Shown here in pieces: positions 31,815 through 40,711 of a DNA stretch of 64,000 bases. Numbering within the stretch: the first letter of the stretch is position 1; every line of letters begins with the position of its first letter. This stretch comes from Burkholderia gladioli (lineage in GTDB: Bacteria > Pseudomonadota > Gammaproteobacteria > Burkholderiales > Burkholderiaceae): contig NZ_CP009323.1 of the NCBI RefSeq assembly GCF_000959725.1, positions 558,001 through 622,000 on the forward strand. Direction: 5' to 3'. The notes under the pieces are model-generated. The model saw nothing but the letters and a program-made list of their open reading frames with translations. It ran no database searches and was not told where the DNA came from. The translations under genes were made by a program, and so were the position numbers.

Positions 31815-33773
31815 TCATGACGGCTTGCGCTTGGCCTCGAGCTCCTCCCAGCGCTCCAGCGCCACGAGCAGTTCGTCGTCGAGCGCCGCGTAGCGCTCGG
31901 TCAGCCGCGTGCCTTCCTTGGCGTCGCGCGCGAAGATGCTGCCGTCCTCGAGCTGCGCGTTGATCGCCTTCTGCTCCGCCTCCAGCGCGGCGATCTGCTC
32001 GGGCAGCGCATCGAGCTCGCGCTGCTCCTTGAACGAGAGCTTGACGCTGCGCTGCGTGTTGCGGCCGGCCGCGGCGTTCTTGCTGGCGTCGTCCCTGGGC
32101 GCCGGGGCGGCCTCGCGCGCGGCTTCGCCGCCGCGCCTGGCGGCGTCCTTCGCCAGTTCTTCCGAGCGCGCGTGCTGGGTCTGCCAGTCGGTGAAGCCGC
32201 CCACGTACTCGCGCCAGAGGCCCTTGCCCTCGGCCGCGATCACCGAGGTGACCACGTTGTCGAGGAAGGCGCGATCGTGGCTGACCAGCAGCACGGTACC
32301 GTCGTAGTCGGTCAGCAGTTCTTCCAGCAGTTCGAGCGTGGGGATGTCGAGATCGTTGGTCGGCTCGTCGAGCACCAGCACGTTGGCCGGGCGCGCGAAC
32401 AGGCGCGCCAGCAGCAGGCGGTTGCGTTCGCCGCCCGACAGCGAGCGCACCGGCGAGCGGGCCCGCTCGGGCGCGAACAGGAAGTCGCCCAGGTAGCTCA
32501 TCACGTGCTTGCGGGTGCCGCCGATCTCGACCCATTCGCTGCCGGGGCTGATGGTGTCGGCCAGGCTCTTGTCGAGGTCGAGCTGGGCACGCATCTGATC
32601 GAAGTAGGCCACCTGCAGGTTGGTGCCGGTGCGCACCTTGCCCTCGTCGGGCGTCAGCTCGCCGAGGATCAGCTTGAGCATGGTGGTCTTGCCCACCCCG
32701 TTCGGGCCGATCAGGCCGATCTTGTCGCCGCGCATCACGGTGCCGGTGAAGCCGTCGATGTAGGCGCGGCCGTCGTAGCGGATCGTCACGTCGGTCAACT
32801 CGGCGACGATCTTGCCGGACTTCTCGCCCTGCGCCACGTCGAGCCGGACATTGCCCTGCGCGTTGCGGCGCTCGGTGCGCTCCTTGCGCATCTCGACCAG
32901 CCGCGCGATGCGGCCCACGCTGCGCGTGCGGCGCGCCTCGACGCCCTTGCGGATCCAGACTTCCTCCTGGGCGAGCAGCTTGTCGAACTTGTCGTTCTCG
33001 ACGCGCTCGACCTCGAGCTGCTGTTCCTTGCGGACCTGGTACTGCGAGAAGTTGCCGGGATAGGACAGCAGGCGGCCGCGGTCGAGTTCGACGATGCGCG
33101 TGGCGACGCGGTCGAGGAAGGCGCGATCGTGGGTGATGAACAGCACGCTGGAGCGCTGCGAGACCAGCAGTTCCTCGAGCCAGCGGATGCCTTCGAAATC
33201 GAGGTGGTTGGTCGGTTCGTCGAGCAGCAGCACGTCGGGCTGCAGCACCAGCGCGCGGGCCAGCGCGACGCGCTTCTTCATGCCACCCGACAGCGCTTCC
33301 ACCAGTTGCGCGCCGTCCAGGCCGATCTGCGCCAGCGTGGTGGCCACGCGGGTGCGCCAGTTCCAGGCGTCGTGCAGGTCCAGCGAGGATTGCAGCGTGT
33401 TCATGCGCGCCATCAGCGCGTCGTGTTCCGCGCCTTCGGGCGTGTCGGCCAGGCGGTGCGCGATCACGTCGAATTCGTCGAGCAGCGCCTGCGTGTGCGT
33501 GAGGCCCGAGGCGACCGCCTCGAACACCGTCTGCCCCGGGCCGAACTCGGGCTCCTGCTCCACGTAGACCGTCACCAGGTCCTGCTGGCGCGTGACCAGG
33601 CCGTCGTCGGGGCGGGCCAGTTCGGCGACGATCTTCAGCAGCGAGGACTTGCCCGCCCCGTTGCGGCCGATGAGACCGACGCGCTCGCCGGCTTCGAGCG
33701 AGAAATCCGCGTGATCGAGCAACGCGACGTGACCGAACGCAAGCTGCGCGCCGGTAATGGAATAGAGCGACAT
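31815..33773 (-). CDS. ABC-F family ATP-binding protein (Uup-like)
   Basis: A 652-residue soluble protein with two ABC ATPase domains and no membrane part. Walker A motifs are GRNGAGKSS and GPNGVGKTT; signatures are LSGGMKKR and LSGGERNR; LLLDEPTNHLD and LVLDEPTNDLD follow. A charged linker lies between the domains, and a C-terminal coiled coil (about 570-650) is typical of Uup. ABC-F proteins act on ribosomes or, for Uup, also influence DNA and transposon stability. The exact subfamily is not certain. Confidence 0.9.
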   Translation of the reverse strand: MSLYSITGAQLAFGHVALLDHADFSLEAGERVGLIGRNGAGKSSLLKIVAELARPDDGLVTRQQDLVTVYVEQEPEFGPGQTVFEAVASGLTHTQALLDEFDVIAHRLADTPEGAEHDALMARMNTLQSSLDLHDAWNWRTRVATTLAQIGLDGAQLVEALSGGMKKRVALARALVLQPDVLLLDEPTNHLDFEGIRWLEELLVSQRSSVLFITHDRAFLDRVATRIVELDRGRLLSYPGNFSQYQVRKEQQLEVERVENDKFDKLLAQEEVWIRKGVEARRTRSVGRIARLVEMRKERTERRNAQGNVRLDVAQGEKSGKIVAELTDVTIRYDGRAYIDGFTGTVMRGDKIGLIGPNGVGKTTMLKLILGELTPDEGKVRTGTNLQVAYFDQMRAQLDLDKSLADTISPGSEWVEIGGTRKHVMSYLGDFLFAPERARSPVRSLSGGERNRLLLARLFARPANVLVLDEPTNDLDIPTLELLEELLTDYDGTVLLVSHDRAFLDNVVTSVIAAEGKGLWREYVGGFTDWQTQHARSEELAKDAARRGGEAAREAAPAPRDDASKNAAAGRNTQRSVKLSFKEQRELDALPEQIAALEAEQKAINAQLEDGSIFARDAKEGTRLTERYAALDDELLVALERWEELEAKRKPS

Positions 33774-33963
33774 GGGGGGAGCGGCGAAGAAAGGGATTCG
33801 GAAACGCCCATTGTAACGGGCATCGCGGGCGGCGCCGCTTCGGCCGGATGGCCGGGGGTGGCGAGCGAGCGTTTCGCGGGATGCCGCGCGCTCGGCCGAG
33901 GCTTGCCGGGGGCTGGCCGGCGCAGGAGCGGGATCGCGCCTGCGCCGGTATTGATGAGGTGCC

Positions 33964-34386
33964 TCAGTGATCCACGTTGACGGTGATCGTCTGGCTCATG
34001 GCGGGGCCATAGGAGCGGTGCATGCCGTCGCCGAACTGCAGCGTCAGCGTGTGCTTGCCGGGCGGCAGCTGGATATCGGTTTCCGTCTGGGCCTTGCCGA
34101 AATGCAGCGAATGCTCGCTGGCCGGGATCACCTCGCCCTTCGGGATCGGGCCGCCGTCGATCTCCAGGTGATGATGGCCGGTGTTGGGCGTCATGTCGCC
34201 GGCCGGGCGCAGCTGCATGCCTTCCACGCCCATCTTGACGTGGACCGGGTTCGAGACCGTCGCGCCTTCGGCCGGCGCGACGAAATAGACGTGCGGTTCT
34301 TCCGCCCGCGCCGTGCCCGCCAGCGCCACCGCCGCGAACGCGCTGGCGCAAAGCATGCCGGCCATCCATCGCTTGCTCGTGTTCAT
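33964..34386 (-). CDS. DUF4399 secreted protein
   Basis: A 140-residue exported protein. The signal peptide ends near TARA-EEPHVYF, and the family core VYFVAPAEGATVSNPVHVKMGVEG and NTGHHHLEIDG is clear. The His-rich GHHHLEI resembles metal ligands, but no function is established for DUF4399. The start is the ATG with an upstream GGAGAG. Confidence 0.88.
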   Translation of the reverse strand: MNTSKRWMAGMLCASAFAAVALAGTARAEEPHVYFVAPAEGATVSNPVHVKMGVEGMQLRPAGDMTPNTGHHHLEIDGGPIPKGEVIPASEHSLHFGKAQTETDIQLPPGKHTLTLQFGDGMHRSYGPAMSQTITVNVDH

Positions 34387-34596
34387 GCTTCTCTCCTGTT
34401 CGATGTTGTGGGTGAAGCGCGACCAAGCATACACCCCGGCTCGTGAAAACCTCGTGGCTGAGCCAAGGTGCCGCTTTCGCGGAACGGCCGGGTGTTTCGG
34501 GTATATTGCGCGGTTTGTCGGGGCGCACACGGGGCGCATGCGCGCGCGAGCGTGAGAATGCGGTGCCGGTCCGGATGCCCGTCATCCCATTTCAGA

Positions 34597-34788
34597 ATGA
34601 ACACCATGAGCGAAGTCGTCGAATTCAAGAGCTGGGTCTGCCTTATCTGCGGCTGGACCTACAACGAGGAAGAAGGCCTGCCCGATGAAGGGCTGCCGGC
34701 AGGGACGCGGTTCGCGGATATTCCGGCGGATTGGCGTTGCCCGCTGTGCGATGTGGGCAAGGATGATTTTGTGGTGGTGGAGTTTTGA
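34597..34788 (+). CDS. Rubredoxin
   Basis: A 63-residue iron protein with the four Cys ligands C15, C18, C48 and C51 (VCLICGW and WRCPLCDVG). It transfers electrons in the cytoplasm, commonly to alkane hydroxylases or oxygen-response enzymes; no partner is adjacent. Two ATGs are possible (34597 and 34606); neither has a strong ribosome site, and the second gives MSEVVEF, the more common rubredoxin start. A TATATT element at 34502-34507 may be a -10 box. Confidence 0.93.
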   Translation: MNTMSEVVEFKSWVCLICGWTYNEEEGLPDEGLPAGTRFADIPADWRCPLCDVGKDDFVVVEF

Positions 34789-34842
34789 GGATGCTCGGGG
34801 CGAAGGCGATTCGCTCGATTTGAGGGTCTGGTTGCTTGAGAT

Positions 34843-34870
34843 TTTTCAGGGCGGTGGTCTTTGCTATACT
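34843..34870 (+). promoter_or_regulatory. Promoter of the tRNA-Arg gene
   Basis: TTTTCA (34843-34848) and TATACT (34865-34870) are separated by 16 bp. They lie about 100 bp before the tRNA. The -10 is close to consensus and the -35 is weaker. Confidence 0.55.
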
Positions 34871-34968
34871 CTCACCCGCTTAATGGGTTGCTCATGCCTA
34901 GCTGTGGCGCCCGGGTCCTCTGCATTGCTCACGCAGGTACGCTCGATGAGTTACCTCGCGACTATCCG

Positions 34969-35043
34969 CTCCCCGTAGTTCAATGGATAGAACAAGCGCC
35001 TCCTAAGCGCTAGATACAGGTTCGATTCCTGTCGGGGGGACCA
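34969..35043 (+). tRNA. tRNA-Arg (anticodon CCT)
   Basis: A full cloverleaf can be drawn: acceptor CTCCCCG/CGGGGGG with one G-T pair, D stem GTTC/GAAC, anticodon stem AGCGC/GCGCT with loop CTCCTAA (CCT at 34-36), and T arm ACAGG-TTCGATT-CCTGT. Discriminator A is at 35040 and an encoded CCA follows. It reads AGG codons. Its 3' end serves as the integration site of the island to the right, which begins with an integrase reading away from the tRNA. Confidence 0.95.
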
Positions 35044-35044
35044 G
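35028..35044 (+). repeat. attL: tRNA-end core repeat at the left island edge
   Basis: The tRNA 3' end CCTGTCGGGGGGACCAG recurs as TCTGTCGGGGACCAG at 54337-54351 and with one further change at 56995-57009. Weaker likeness continues about 40 bp downstream (CCCAA, CCCCAAG, TAAAAA blocks). This is the expected left attachment site of an integrase using the tRNA end. Confidence 0.7.
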
Positions 35045-35156
35045 CCCTGCCCCCAAACATCCCCAAGCTTCACTAAAAATCCCCCGCTCAGCCCCGACAG
35101 ACGGGCATCTAGCTCCCAGCGTCACCAAACTTTGCTCAGTGACAGCCGGAGAATCT

Positions 35157-35205
35157 GTTGGTATTTTTGTTGGTATCAGCACATACCAACACCTCAGATA
35201 CCAAC
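35157..35205. repeat. Integrase arm-type sites / promoter region
   Basis: Two direct GTTGGTAT copies (35157, 35169) and two inverted ATACCAAC copies (35183-35190, 35198-35205) end 1 bp before the integrase start. The first pair with its T-rich spacer is repeated exactly, over 21 bp, at 54268-54288 near the other island end. Paired sites flanking att suggest integrase arm-binding and self-regulation. Confidence 0.65.
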
Positions 35206-35206
35206 A

Positions 35207-36421
35207 ATGCCTCTCACTGACATACAAGTGCGGAACGCGAAGGCCGGCGACACCCCGTACAAGCTGACGGACGGCGGCGGGATGTTCTTGCTAGTCCAAC
35301 CGAACGGCGGCAAGTATTGGCGGCTGTCCTATCGCTTCCTCGGAAAACAGAAGACGCTCGCCCTGGGCGTCTATCCGGCGGTCACGCTGGCCGCCGCCAG
35401 GAAGAAGCGCGATGACGCCCGCGAGCAGATCGCCGCCGGCTCGGATCCAGGCGAGGCGAAGAAGGAAGCCAAGCGCGCGGCCGAGATCGCAGCGGCCAAT
35501 TCTTTCGAAGCGGTCGCCCGCGAATGGTTCGACTCTCAGCACCCAGGCTGGACGGATAGCTATGCCGAGAAGGTGCTGCACTCGCTCAAGGTCGACGTGT
35601 TTCCGAAGATTGGCGCTCGGCCCATCTCAGAGATCGATTCGCCGCAGATGCTCGCCATCGTTCGTGAGGTCGAGGCGCGAGGAGTGCGTGAGACGGCGAA
35701 GCGGATCCTTCAGCGCTCTCGGGCAGTCTTCCAGTACGGCATCATGACAGGACGATGCACCCGGAACCCGGCGGCCGATATCGACGCGCAGACTGTATTG
35801 AAGAAAGGCCCCGGCGTACAGCACATGGCTCGCGTGAAGGCGACGGAGATACCCCAGCTCATGCGCGACATCGACGCCTACCAAGGTGATCTCGTCACCA
35901 GGCTCGCTCTCCAGCTCATGGCGCTAACCTTCGTGCGGACAACGGAAATGATCCGCGCTGAGTGGGCGGAGTTCAACGAGGCTGCAGCGGAATGGCGCGT
36001 GCCGCCCGAGCGCATGAAGATGCGCGACCCGCACATCGTGCCGCTATCGCGACAGGCGCTCGACGTGCTCGCCCAGCTCCGCGCGATGAACGGCAATCAC
36101 CGCTTCGTCTTCTACAGCGTGCAGGGCCGAAGTCACATCTCGAACAATACGATGCTCTATGCGCTCTATCGCATGGGCTACAAGTCGCGAATGACGGGGC
36201 ACGGCTTCCGGGGCCTGGCCGCTACGGCTCTACGCGAATTGGGGTTCGGCCGGGATGTAGTGGAGCGCCAGATGGCGCACGCGGAGCGTAACCAGGTAAC
36301 GGCGGCTTATGTCCACGCGGAATACCTGCCGGAGCGCAGGCGGATGATGCAGGCATGGGGCGACCACCTCGACAAGCTCAAAGCAGGCGCGGAGATCGTT
36401 CCGCTGACGGCCGCCAGGTAG
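35207..36421 (+). CDS. P4-type tyrosine integrase
   Basis: A 404-residue site-specific recombinase. The N-terminal DUF4102-type domain (LTDIQVRNAKAGDTPYKLTD to about 85) is followed by a SAM-like core-binding domain (about 100-185) and the catalytic domain with R244 (FVRTTE), H332 and R335 (HGFRG) and Tyr Y368 (AAYVHAEY). All catalytic residues are present. It sits 163 bp from tRNA-Arg(CCT), whose 3' end it is expected to target. I use the MPLTDIQ start; the upstream open frame runs through the repeat sites. Confidence 0.95.
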   Translation: MPLTDIQVRNAKAGDTPYKLTDGGGMFLLVQPNGGKYWRLSYRFLGKQKTLALGVYPAVTLAAARKKRDDAREQIAAGSDPGEAKKEAKRAAEIAAANSFEAVAREWFDSQHPGWTDSYAEKVLHSLKVDVFPKIGARPISEIDSPQMLAIVREVEARGVRETAKRILQRSRAVFQYGIMTGRCTRNPAADIDAQTVLKKGPGVQHMARVKATEIPQLMRDIDAYQGDLVTRLALQLMALTFVRTTEMIRAEWAEFNEAAAEWRVPPERMKMRDPHIVPLSRQALDVLAQLRAMNGNHRFVFYSVQGRSHISNNTMLYALYRMGYKSRMTGHGFRGLAATALRELGFGRDVVERQMAHAERNQVTAAYVHAEYLPERRRMMQAWGDHLDKLKAGAEIVPLTAAR

Positions 36422-36553
36422 TGCGCCACCGGCTGGCTGGCCTATGACCCCCTTGTCACGCCCCTCCCACCATTTTTCCGTACTTGGTCAGACGCTACCG
36501 ACGCACTGCCTTTCGGTATGAATATGACCCCCCTTGGCAGCTCTGGGGTAGAG

Positions 36554-36578
36554 AAAAAGCGCGGGTGTGAGCCCCCGC
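36554..36578 (-). terminator. Intrinsic terminator of the leftward satellite operon
   Basis: On the minus strand GCGGG-loop-CCCGC-GC is followed by TTTTT, 10 bp after the microprotein stop. A second hairpin (GCGTCT/AGACGC) precedes it. It is well placed to end the AlpA-to-primase transcript before the convergent integrase. Confidence 0.7.
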
Positions 36579-36587
36579 GTCTTTGCA

Positions 36588-36698
36588 CTAGACGCAGGGT
36601 CCCCCGCATTTCCGGCCGCCCCGACATTTGCGGCAGACGTAACAATGCCCGATCGGGGCGCATCGCGGACACCCCCCTCGAAAACACGTCGTCAACAC
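36588..36698 (-). CDS. Cys-rich microprotein (36 residues)
   Basis: A 36-codon frame with eight Cys (5, 10, 13, 19, 22, 25, 31, 35) and several Gly/Arg, including CPRCAPIGHCYVC and CRKCRGGRKCGGPC. The C-x2-C pairs look like a small zinc-ribbon or metal-binding knuckle. The start would be GTG with GAGGG close upstream, a weak point. It is the last frame before an intrinsic terminator, downstream of the DUF927 primase on the same strand. Function is unknown; chance occurrence cannot be excluded without homologues. Confidence 0.45.
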   Translation of the reverse strand: MLTTCFRGGCPRCAPIGHCYVCRKCRGGRKCGGPCV

Positions 36699-36782
36699 CC
36701 CTCGAATCCCGGAGAGCCGCGCCCCGACTAGTTTCATGGTCGATGCAGATGGTCGACGTCTGTCCGCTCAGTGCAAAACGAG

Positions 36783-36886
36783 TTGGAGATTTGGAGATAA
36801 ACGTCTGAATCGGCCGTAAAGCCTTGTCGGGCAAGGCTTCGGGTGTCTCCAAACGATTTGGAGAACGCTGGAGATACTGGAGATAA
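36783..36886. repeat. TTGGAGAT repeat array, left copy (ori/crr-like)
   Basis: Two tandem TTGGAGAT octamers (36783-36798), a hairpin CCTTG-TCGGG-CAAGG, then GTCTCCAAA, TTTGGAGAA and two tandem CTGGAGATA units (36868-36885). The same elements in the same order occur on the opposite strand at 54075-54190. Such paired arrays resemble ori and crr of P4-type satellites, bound by the primase-helicase. This role is inferred. Confidence 0.65.
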
Positions 36887-37038
36887 ACCGGGCTGGATTG
36901 TTACGGAAGCGGCAAGATTCGCGGCAACCGCCGGCCCGGTTCCATCTGGAGCGGATCGCTCAAAGTAACTTTGACGCACGGGCCAAAAATGCCGCGCAAA
37001 GGAATGCCCGCCACCGCCCTCCCGGACGGCGGCGTCTT

Positions 37039-39936
37039 TCACAGCTCAAGCGTGAAGATGGACGGCAGCACGCGATAGACCATGAACTTGCCGTGACCGG
37101 GGATGTATTCCTGCCGGTACGGATAGCCGTCGCTACGCGGCATCAGCACGCCCCGCTTCATCAGTGCCTTGGCGACGATCTTGTGATCGAAGCCGGCGCA
37201 CACGTCCTTGCGGAATACGGCCGCTTCGATCAGGTACTCCGTCTCGACGCTTTCGGCATCGTCGGCGCTCATCTTGCCGCCGAACTCGGCGTAATAGTCG
37301 CGATCGGAGGCGATGGGCGTGCGCCGCTCGTCGCGCTTCACGTGCTGCTTGAAGCCCGCTCGATGCGGCACGTTCGGACGATGGTCGTCCTGCGCCCGGT
37401 TCATCCACACGAAACGGTTGTCGCCGTGCGCGGCGAGGAAATGCTGTACCTGCCGCACGGCTTCGGCTTCGTCCGAGTTGCCGGTGCCGCCGCGCAGTTC
37501 GAGCCAGCCTTCGAAGCAGCGACGCGCGGCCTCGACCGCTTCGCCCTCCGGCCAGCCGGTCAGGCCGTGCGCCGTCGCCAGCTCCCCGGCCACCGCAACG
37601 AGGCAGAACCGCTTGGCAACGCGTGCGACCTGCGAATGCGAGCCGTCCGGCACCCATTGCCCGACCAGCTCGTCGACGCGCACACGCAGATGCTCGGCCA
37701 GCTCGCCGGCCTGCGACGACGCCCACTCGATGAACGCAGGGCCGGCCGTACCGTAGTGCATGCCGGCATGGCGCTCTAGATGCTCGATCAGCGCGGCCGG
37801 CGTCGGGAAGCCGTGCAGCTTCTCCACGACGCCCATTTCGCCGACCTCGGCCGGGATCGCGGGCAAGCGCACCTCGATACCGCCTTTCATGGGCTTGTTG
37901 CCCTCGGCCATCAACGCGGATACGCTCTTTTCGCCGTTCGACAGGAATAGCAGCCGCCACGTGAGCACGGGCTTGGCCGAGCCGCTACGCGACGCACGGG
38001 CCTTGCCCGACTCGTTGGCAAGCATGTAGATCACATCGCCGACCAAGCGCGGCTCGACCTGCCCGATTTCATCGAGGATCAGCAGCGCGTCGCTATGCTG
38101 CGTGGCAACGGCTTCGAGCGCATTGTCGGTCGCCTTCCAGCTCCGCACGTAGTCCGGTGAGCCGAACACGGATGCGGCGATGACGCCGCCCGTCGACTTG
38201 CCCTTAGACGTCGTGCCGAGCAGGTGGAAGCCGCCCGACTGAAGCCCGGAGAAGTGCAGCAACGGACCAGCGAAGGCGGTAGCGACGCAGAACAGCAGCC
38301 GGCTATTGCCGACGCAGTAGGCCGCAACCTCGCGTTGCCAGTCGTCGAGCGTGCCGCGCTCCTTGAACTGGCTCTGGATCGGCGTATCGGCCTGATAGAT
38401 CAGCGCCTCTTTGCCGGTGCCGATGACGCGATCGGGCAGCACGAACGCGCCGTGATGCCAGCCGACGCGCGGCACGCAGCGCACGCGCTCGTCCGGCTGC
38501 GCCATCTGCACATAGTTCGCGATCTGCGTGCGGGCGATCTGCGTCACGCCAAGCTTCACGCCCATATCGAGCAGCATGCGGCGCAGCTCCGTGCCGTCAC
38601 CGGCAAAGAGCCCCGCCGGCACCGCCCACCGTTTCAGGATGCCGTCGCGATCCGTGAATTCGAGCAGGTAGCCCCACTCGCTGTTCATCTCGTTCCGCGT
38701 CTCCGCGATCACGTCGATACGCGTGCTGACCCAATGCGGCGGGAGCGGATCGCCCTGATTGTTGAAGCCGTGAAACCACACGCCCTTGTCGTCGACGACG
38801 AACCGCGACTTGCCGTCCTGCGCGCGGGCCGTTTTCGGGCGCTTGGCGGGCTTTGCGGCGGGCGGTGCGGCCTTGCCCTTGCCCGCATCCGACGAGCCGG
38901 CCGGTGCGAGCGCTGCGCGCACGGCAGCGGCCACCGCATCCGTGCCAAGGTGCGCGGCCAGGTCGTTGAAGTCGGTCCCGGCCGCTGGACGGTTCGGACC
39001 GAAGTCCGGCACCGCGACGATGCCGGCGACGGCTTCGGCCGCCGCGCGAGCCTTCGTCACGCCCGGATTGCCCTTCGTCGTGTGATCGTCGTCGGCGCAC
39101 ACGACGATGCGGGTGTCCGGATACTGGCCGCGTAGCGCCGTCGCGACCGCGTGCAGGTTGCCGGCGTCGAACGCGACGGCGGCCGGGCAGCCCGTCGCGG
39201 CCGCGAGCGTCGCGCACGTGGCGTAACCCTCGCCAATCAGCAGCGTGGACGGCGCGGAAGATAGCGGACCGCCGATCAACGAGAAGCAGCCCGCCTTGCG
39301 GCCGTTCGGCAAATAGCGCTTCTGACCGTCCGTGAGGACGAACTCCAGCGTCCACAGCTTGCCGTCCGCGTCACGGGCCGGGATGACGAGGGCGCCGTCG
39401 CACGCGGCCGTGCCGATGCACAAGCCGCCGCGATAGACGCGCAGCGCGTCGACCGGGATGCGCTTGCGAACGAGATACGGGTGATCGGCCGGCGCAGGCT
39501 CGGCCGCCGACCAGATCGATTCGGCGAGCGCCGACGCGGCTTGCTGCTTCTCGGTCAGTTCGGCCAGCTCGGCCGCTTCGCGGGCCGCGCGCTCGGCTTT
39601 CTGCCGCTCGCGCTCCGCAGGATCGACCGGCTTCGCCCGATGCGCACGCGGATCGAAGCCGCCGACCTTGGCGAGGTGAAACAGCGTGTTGATGGTGATC
39701 TTGCCGCCCTTGAACGACTTCCACACATCGCGCGCGTCCTTGCCGTTGTAGTTCTGCGCGCCTTGGCTCCATTCGTTCCAGAGGGCGAAGCCCTCCTCGC
39801 CAAACTCGGCCTTGAGCGCCATCCCCACCTGACGCCACGTGTCGCGGTCGTCAGGCGGAACATAGCCGAGCGCGACTCTCGCCCGCTCGAATTCGGACAT
39901 GGGTGCATTACTCATAAGTTCCCACTGGACGCGCAT
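37039..39936 (-). CDS. Satellite primase-helicase (PriCT_2 / TOPRIM / DUF927)
   Basis: A 965-residue replication protein. Domains are an N-terminal PriCT_2-like segment (about 18-95; DTWRQVGMALKAEF), a TOPRIM domain (E236 in LLIGEGYATC, D282-D284 in CADDDH, DFNDL at 322-326) and a DUF927 helicase-like ATPase with Walker A GTTSKGKS (574-581) and Walker B LLILDEIG (618-625). This order is typical of P4/PICI-like and ICE replication proteins that prime and unwind at the element's own origin. The start at 39936 has GGGAG upstream; ATGs at 39915 and 39900 are alternatives. The TTGGAGAT arrays are its likely binding sites. Confidence 0.9.
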   Translation of the reverse strand: MRVQWELMSNAPMSEFERARVALGYVPPDDRDTWRQVGMALKAEFGEEGFALWNEWSQGAQNYNGKDARDVWKSFKGGKITINTLFHLAKVGGFDPRAHRAKPVDPAERERQKAERAAREAAELAELTEKQQAASALAESIWSAAEPAPADHPYLVRKRIPVDALRVYRGGLCIGTAACDGALVIPARDADGKLWTLEFVLTDGQKRYLPNGRKAGCFSLIGGPLSSAPSTLLIGEGYATCATLAAATGCPAAVAFDAGNLHAVATALRGQYPDTRIVVCADDDHTTKGNPGVTKARAAAEAVAGIVAVPDFGPNRPAAGTDFNDLAAHLGTDAVAAAVRAALAPAGSSDAGKGKAAPPAAKPAKRPKTARAQDGKSRFVVDDKGVWFHGFNNQGDPLPPHWVSTRIDVIAETRNEMNSEWGYLLEFTDRDGILKRWAVPAGLFAGDGTELRRMLLDMGVKLGVTQIARTQIANYVQMAQPDERVRCVPRVGWHHGAFVLPDRVIGTGKEALIYQADTPIQSQFKERGTLDDWQREVAAYCVGNSRLLFCVATAFAGPLLHFSGLQSGGFHLLGTTSKGKSTGGVIAASVFGSPDYVRSWKATDNALEAVATQHSDALLILDEIGQVEPRLVGDVIYMLANESGKARASRSGSAKPVLTWRLLFLSNGEKSVSALMAEGNKPMKGGIEVRLPAIPAEVGEMGVVEKLHGFPTPAALIEHLERHAGMHYGTAGPAFIEWASSQAGELAEHLRVRVDELVGQWVPDGSHSQVARVAKRFCLVAVAGELATAHGLTGWPEGEAVEAARRCFEGWLELRGGTGNSDEAEAVRQVQHFLAAHGDNRFVWMNRAQDDHRPNVPHRAGFKQHVKRDERRTPIASDRDYYAEFGGKMSADDAESVETEYLIEAAVFRKDVCAGFDHKIVAKALMKRGVLMPRSDGYPYRQEYIPGHGKFMVYRVLPSIFTLEL

Positions 39937-40027
39937 CGGCAGGCTCCCGATTAGTAGTCCATATCGGGCAAGCAGCTACTCGACGCGCGAAGAATTGGAT
40001 GATGCGACGATGCCTAACGGCGGAGTG

Positions 40028-40354
40028 TCAGCCGGCCGCGCGAGGCACCGAGAGAACCGCCCCGCCGGCCGTGACGTCGTTGCTGTAGACGTAGCGGCCG
40101 AGCCGCGACTCGCCAAGGGCGTCGTTGGCCGCCTCCAGCGCCGCGCCGATCGACGGCAGGGACGCGCGGAACAGGCTCAGCACAAGCCAGTAGTCGTCAT
40201 CGGACATGGCCTTGTCGGCCGCCCAATGCAGGCTGTCCAGCAGTTCCATGGCGTCACTGATCCGCGTGCCGATGCGGTTGTGATCGGGGCGATTTACCTC
40301 GGCCACGAAGTGCGACGCGAGCGGTTGCACGGCATTCTTGTTCGTCTTTGCCAT
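40028..40354 (-). CDS. Hypothetical satellite protein (108 aa)
   Basis: A 108-residue mostly helical acidic protein (SDAMELLDSLHWAADKAMSDDDYWLVLSLFRASLPSIGAAL, quoted in parts below 20: ISDAMELLDSLHWAADKAM). It has a GAGGCGG ribosome site 4 bp before the ATG and starts 9 bp after the preceding small gene. I do not recognise a domain; proteins of this shape are frequent in P4-like operons between AlpA and primase. Confidence 0.7.
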   Translation of the reverse strand: MAKTNKNAVQPLASHFVAEVNRPDHNRIGTRISDAMELLDSLHWAADKAMSDDDYWLVLSLFRASLPSIGAALEAANDALGESRLGRYVYSNDVTAGGAVLSVPRAAG

Positions 40355-40363
40355 GACCGCCTC

Positions 40364-40711
40364 TCAGTGCGTCGTGCGCGGTTCGCGCGTGACGAGACCG
40401 AGCGCCGCGAACAGGTGCTGTTGCACCCGCCCCATCAGGCCGGCCGCGAACGCTTGGCGGTTGATCGTCAGGCGGTGCGCGTCGACGTCGCCTGCGTCCT
40501 GCATGGCGGCTTCCATGCCGCGCGCGAACGCGGCGGCCTGATGCGCCGCGTAGTCGTGCAGCCGCACGTCGCCTTTCAGGTCGAGCCATGCGTCAGCGCA
40601 GATCGCACCCAGGTCGACGGCGAATTGCAGCTCGATCGGAGCGCCGGTATCGAGCGGCGGCGCATTATCGAATCCATTGATAACCGCGGTTCGGATGTGC
40701 TGATCAGTCAT
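40364..40711 (-). CDS. Hypothetical satellite protein (115 aa)
   Basis: A 115-residue helical protein starting MTDQHIRTAVINGFDNAPP; the middle (LHDYAAHQAAAFARGMEAAM) looks amphipathic. No family recognised. The ATG lies in a GGAGGTGTGCCATGACTGA junction whose 8-bp overlap with the previous gene repeats the pattern of two other junctions in this operon. Confidence 0.7.
   Translation of the reverse strand: MTDQHIRTAVINGFDNAPPLDTGAPIELQFAVDLGAICADAWLDLKGDVRLHDYAAHQAAAFARGMEAAMQDAGDVDAHRLTINRQAFAAGLMGRVQQHLFAALGLVTREPRTTH

Larger units (their letters stand above)
36422..37038. other. Non-coding and repeat region between integrase and primase genes
   Basis: This 617-bp stretch holds a minus-strand terminator, a Cys-rich microprotein gene, a TTGGAGAT repeat array and a short palindrome (TCAAAGT-A-ACTTTGA, 36960-36974), each noted separately or in the findings. 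No larger coding region is convincing on either strand. Confidence 0.5.

Noticed and set aside
36518..36808. 96-codon plus-strand frame after the integrase
   Set aside because: Runs antisense through the terminator and microprotein and into the repeat array; no ribosome site and no domain.
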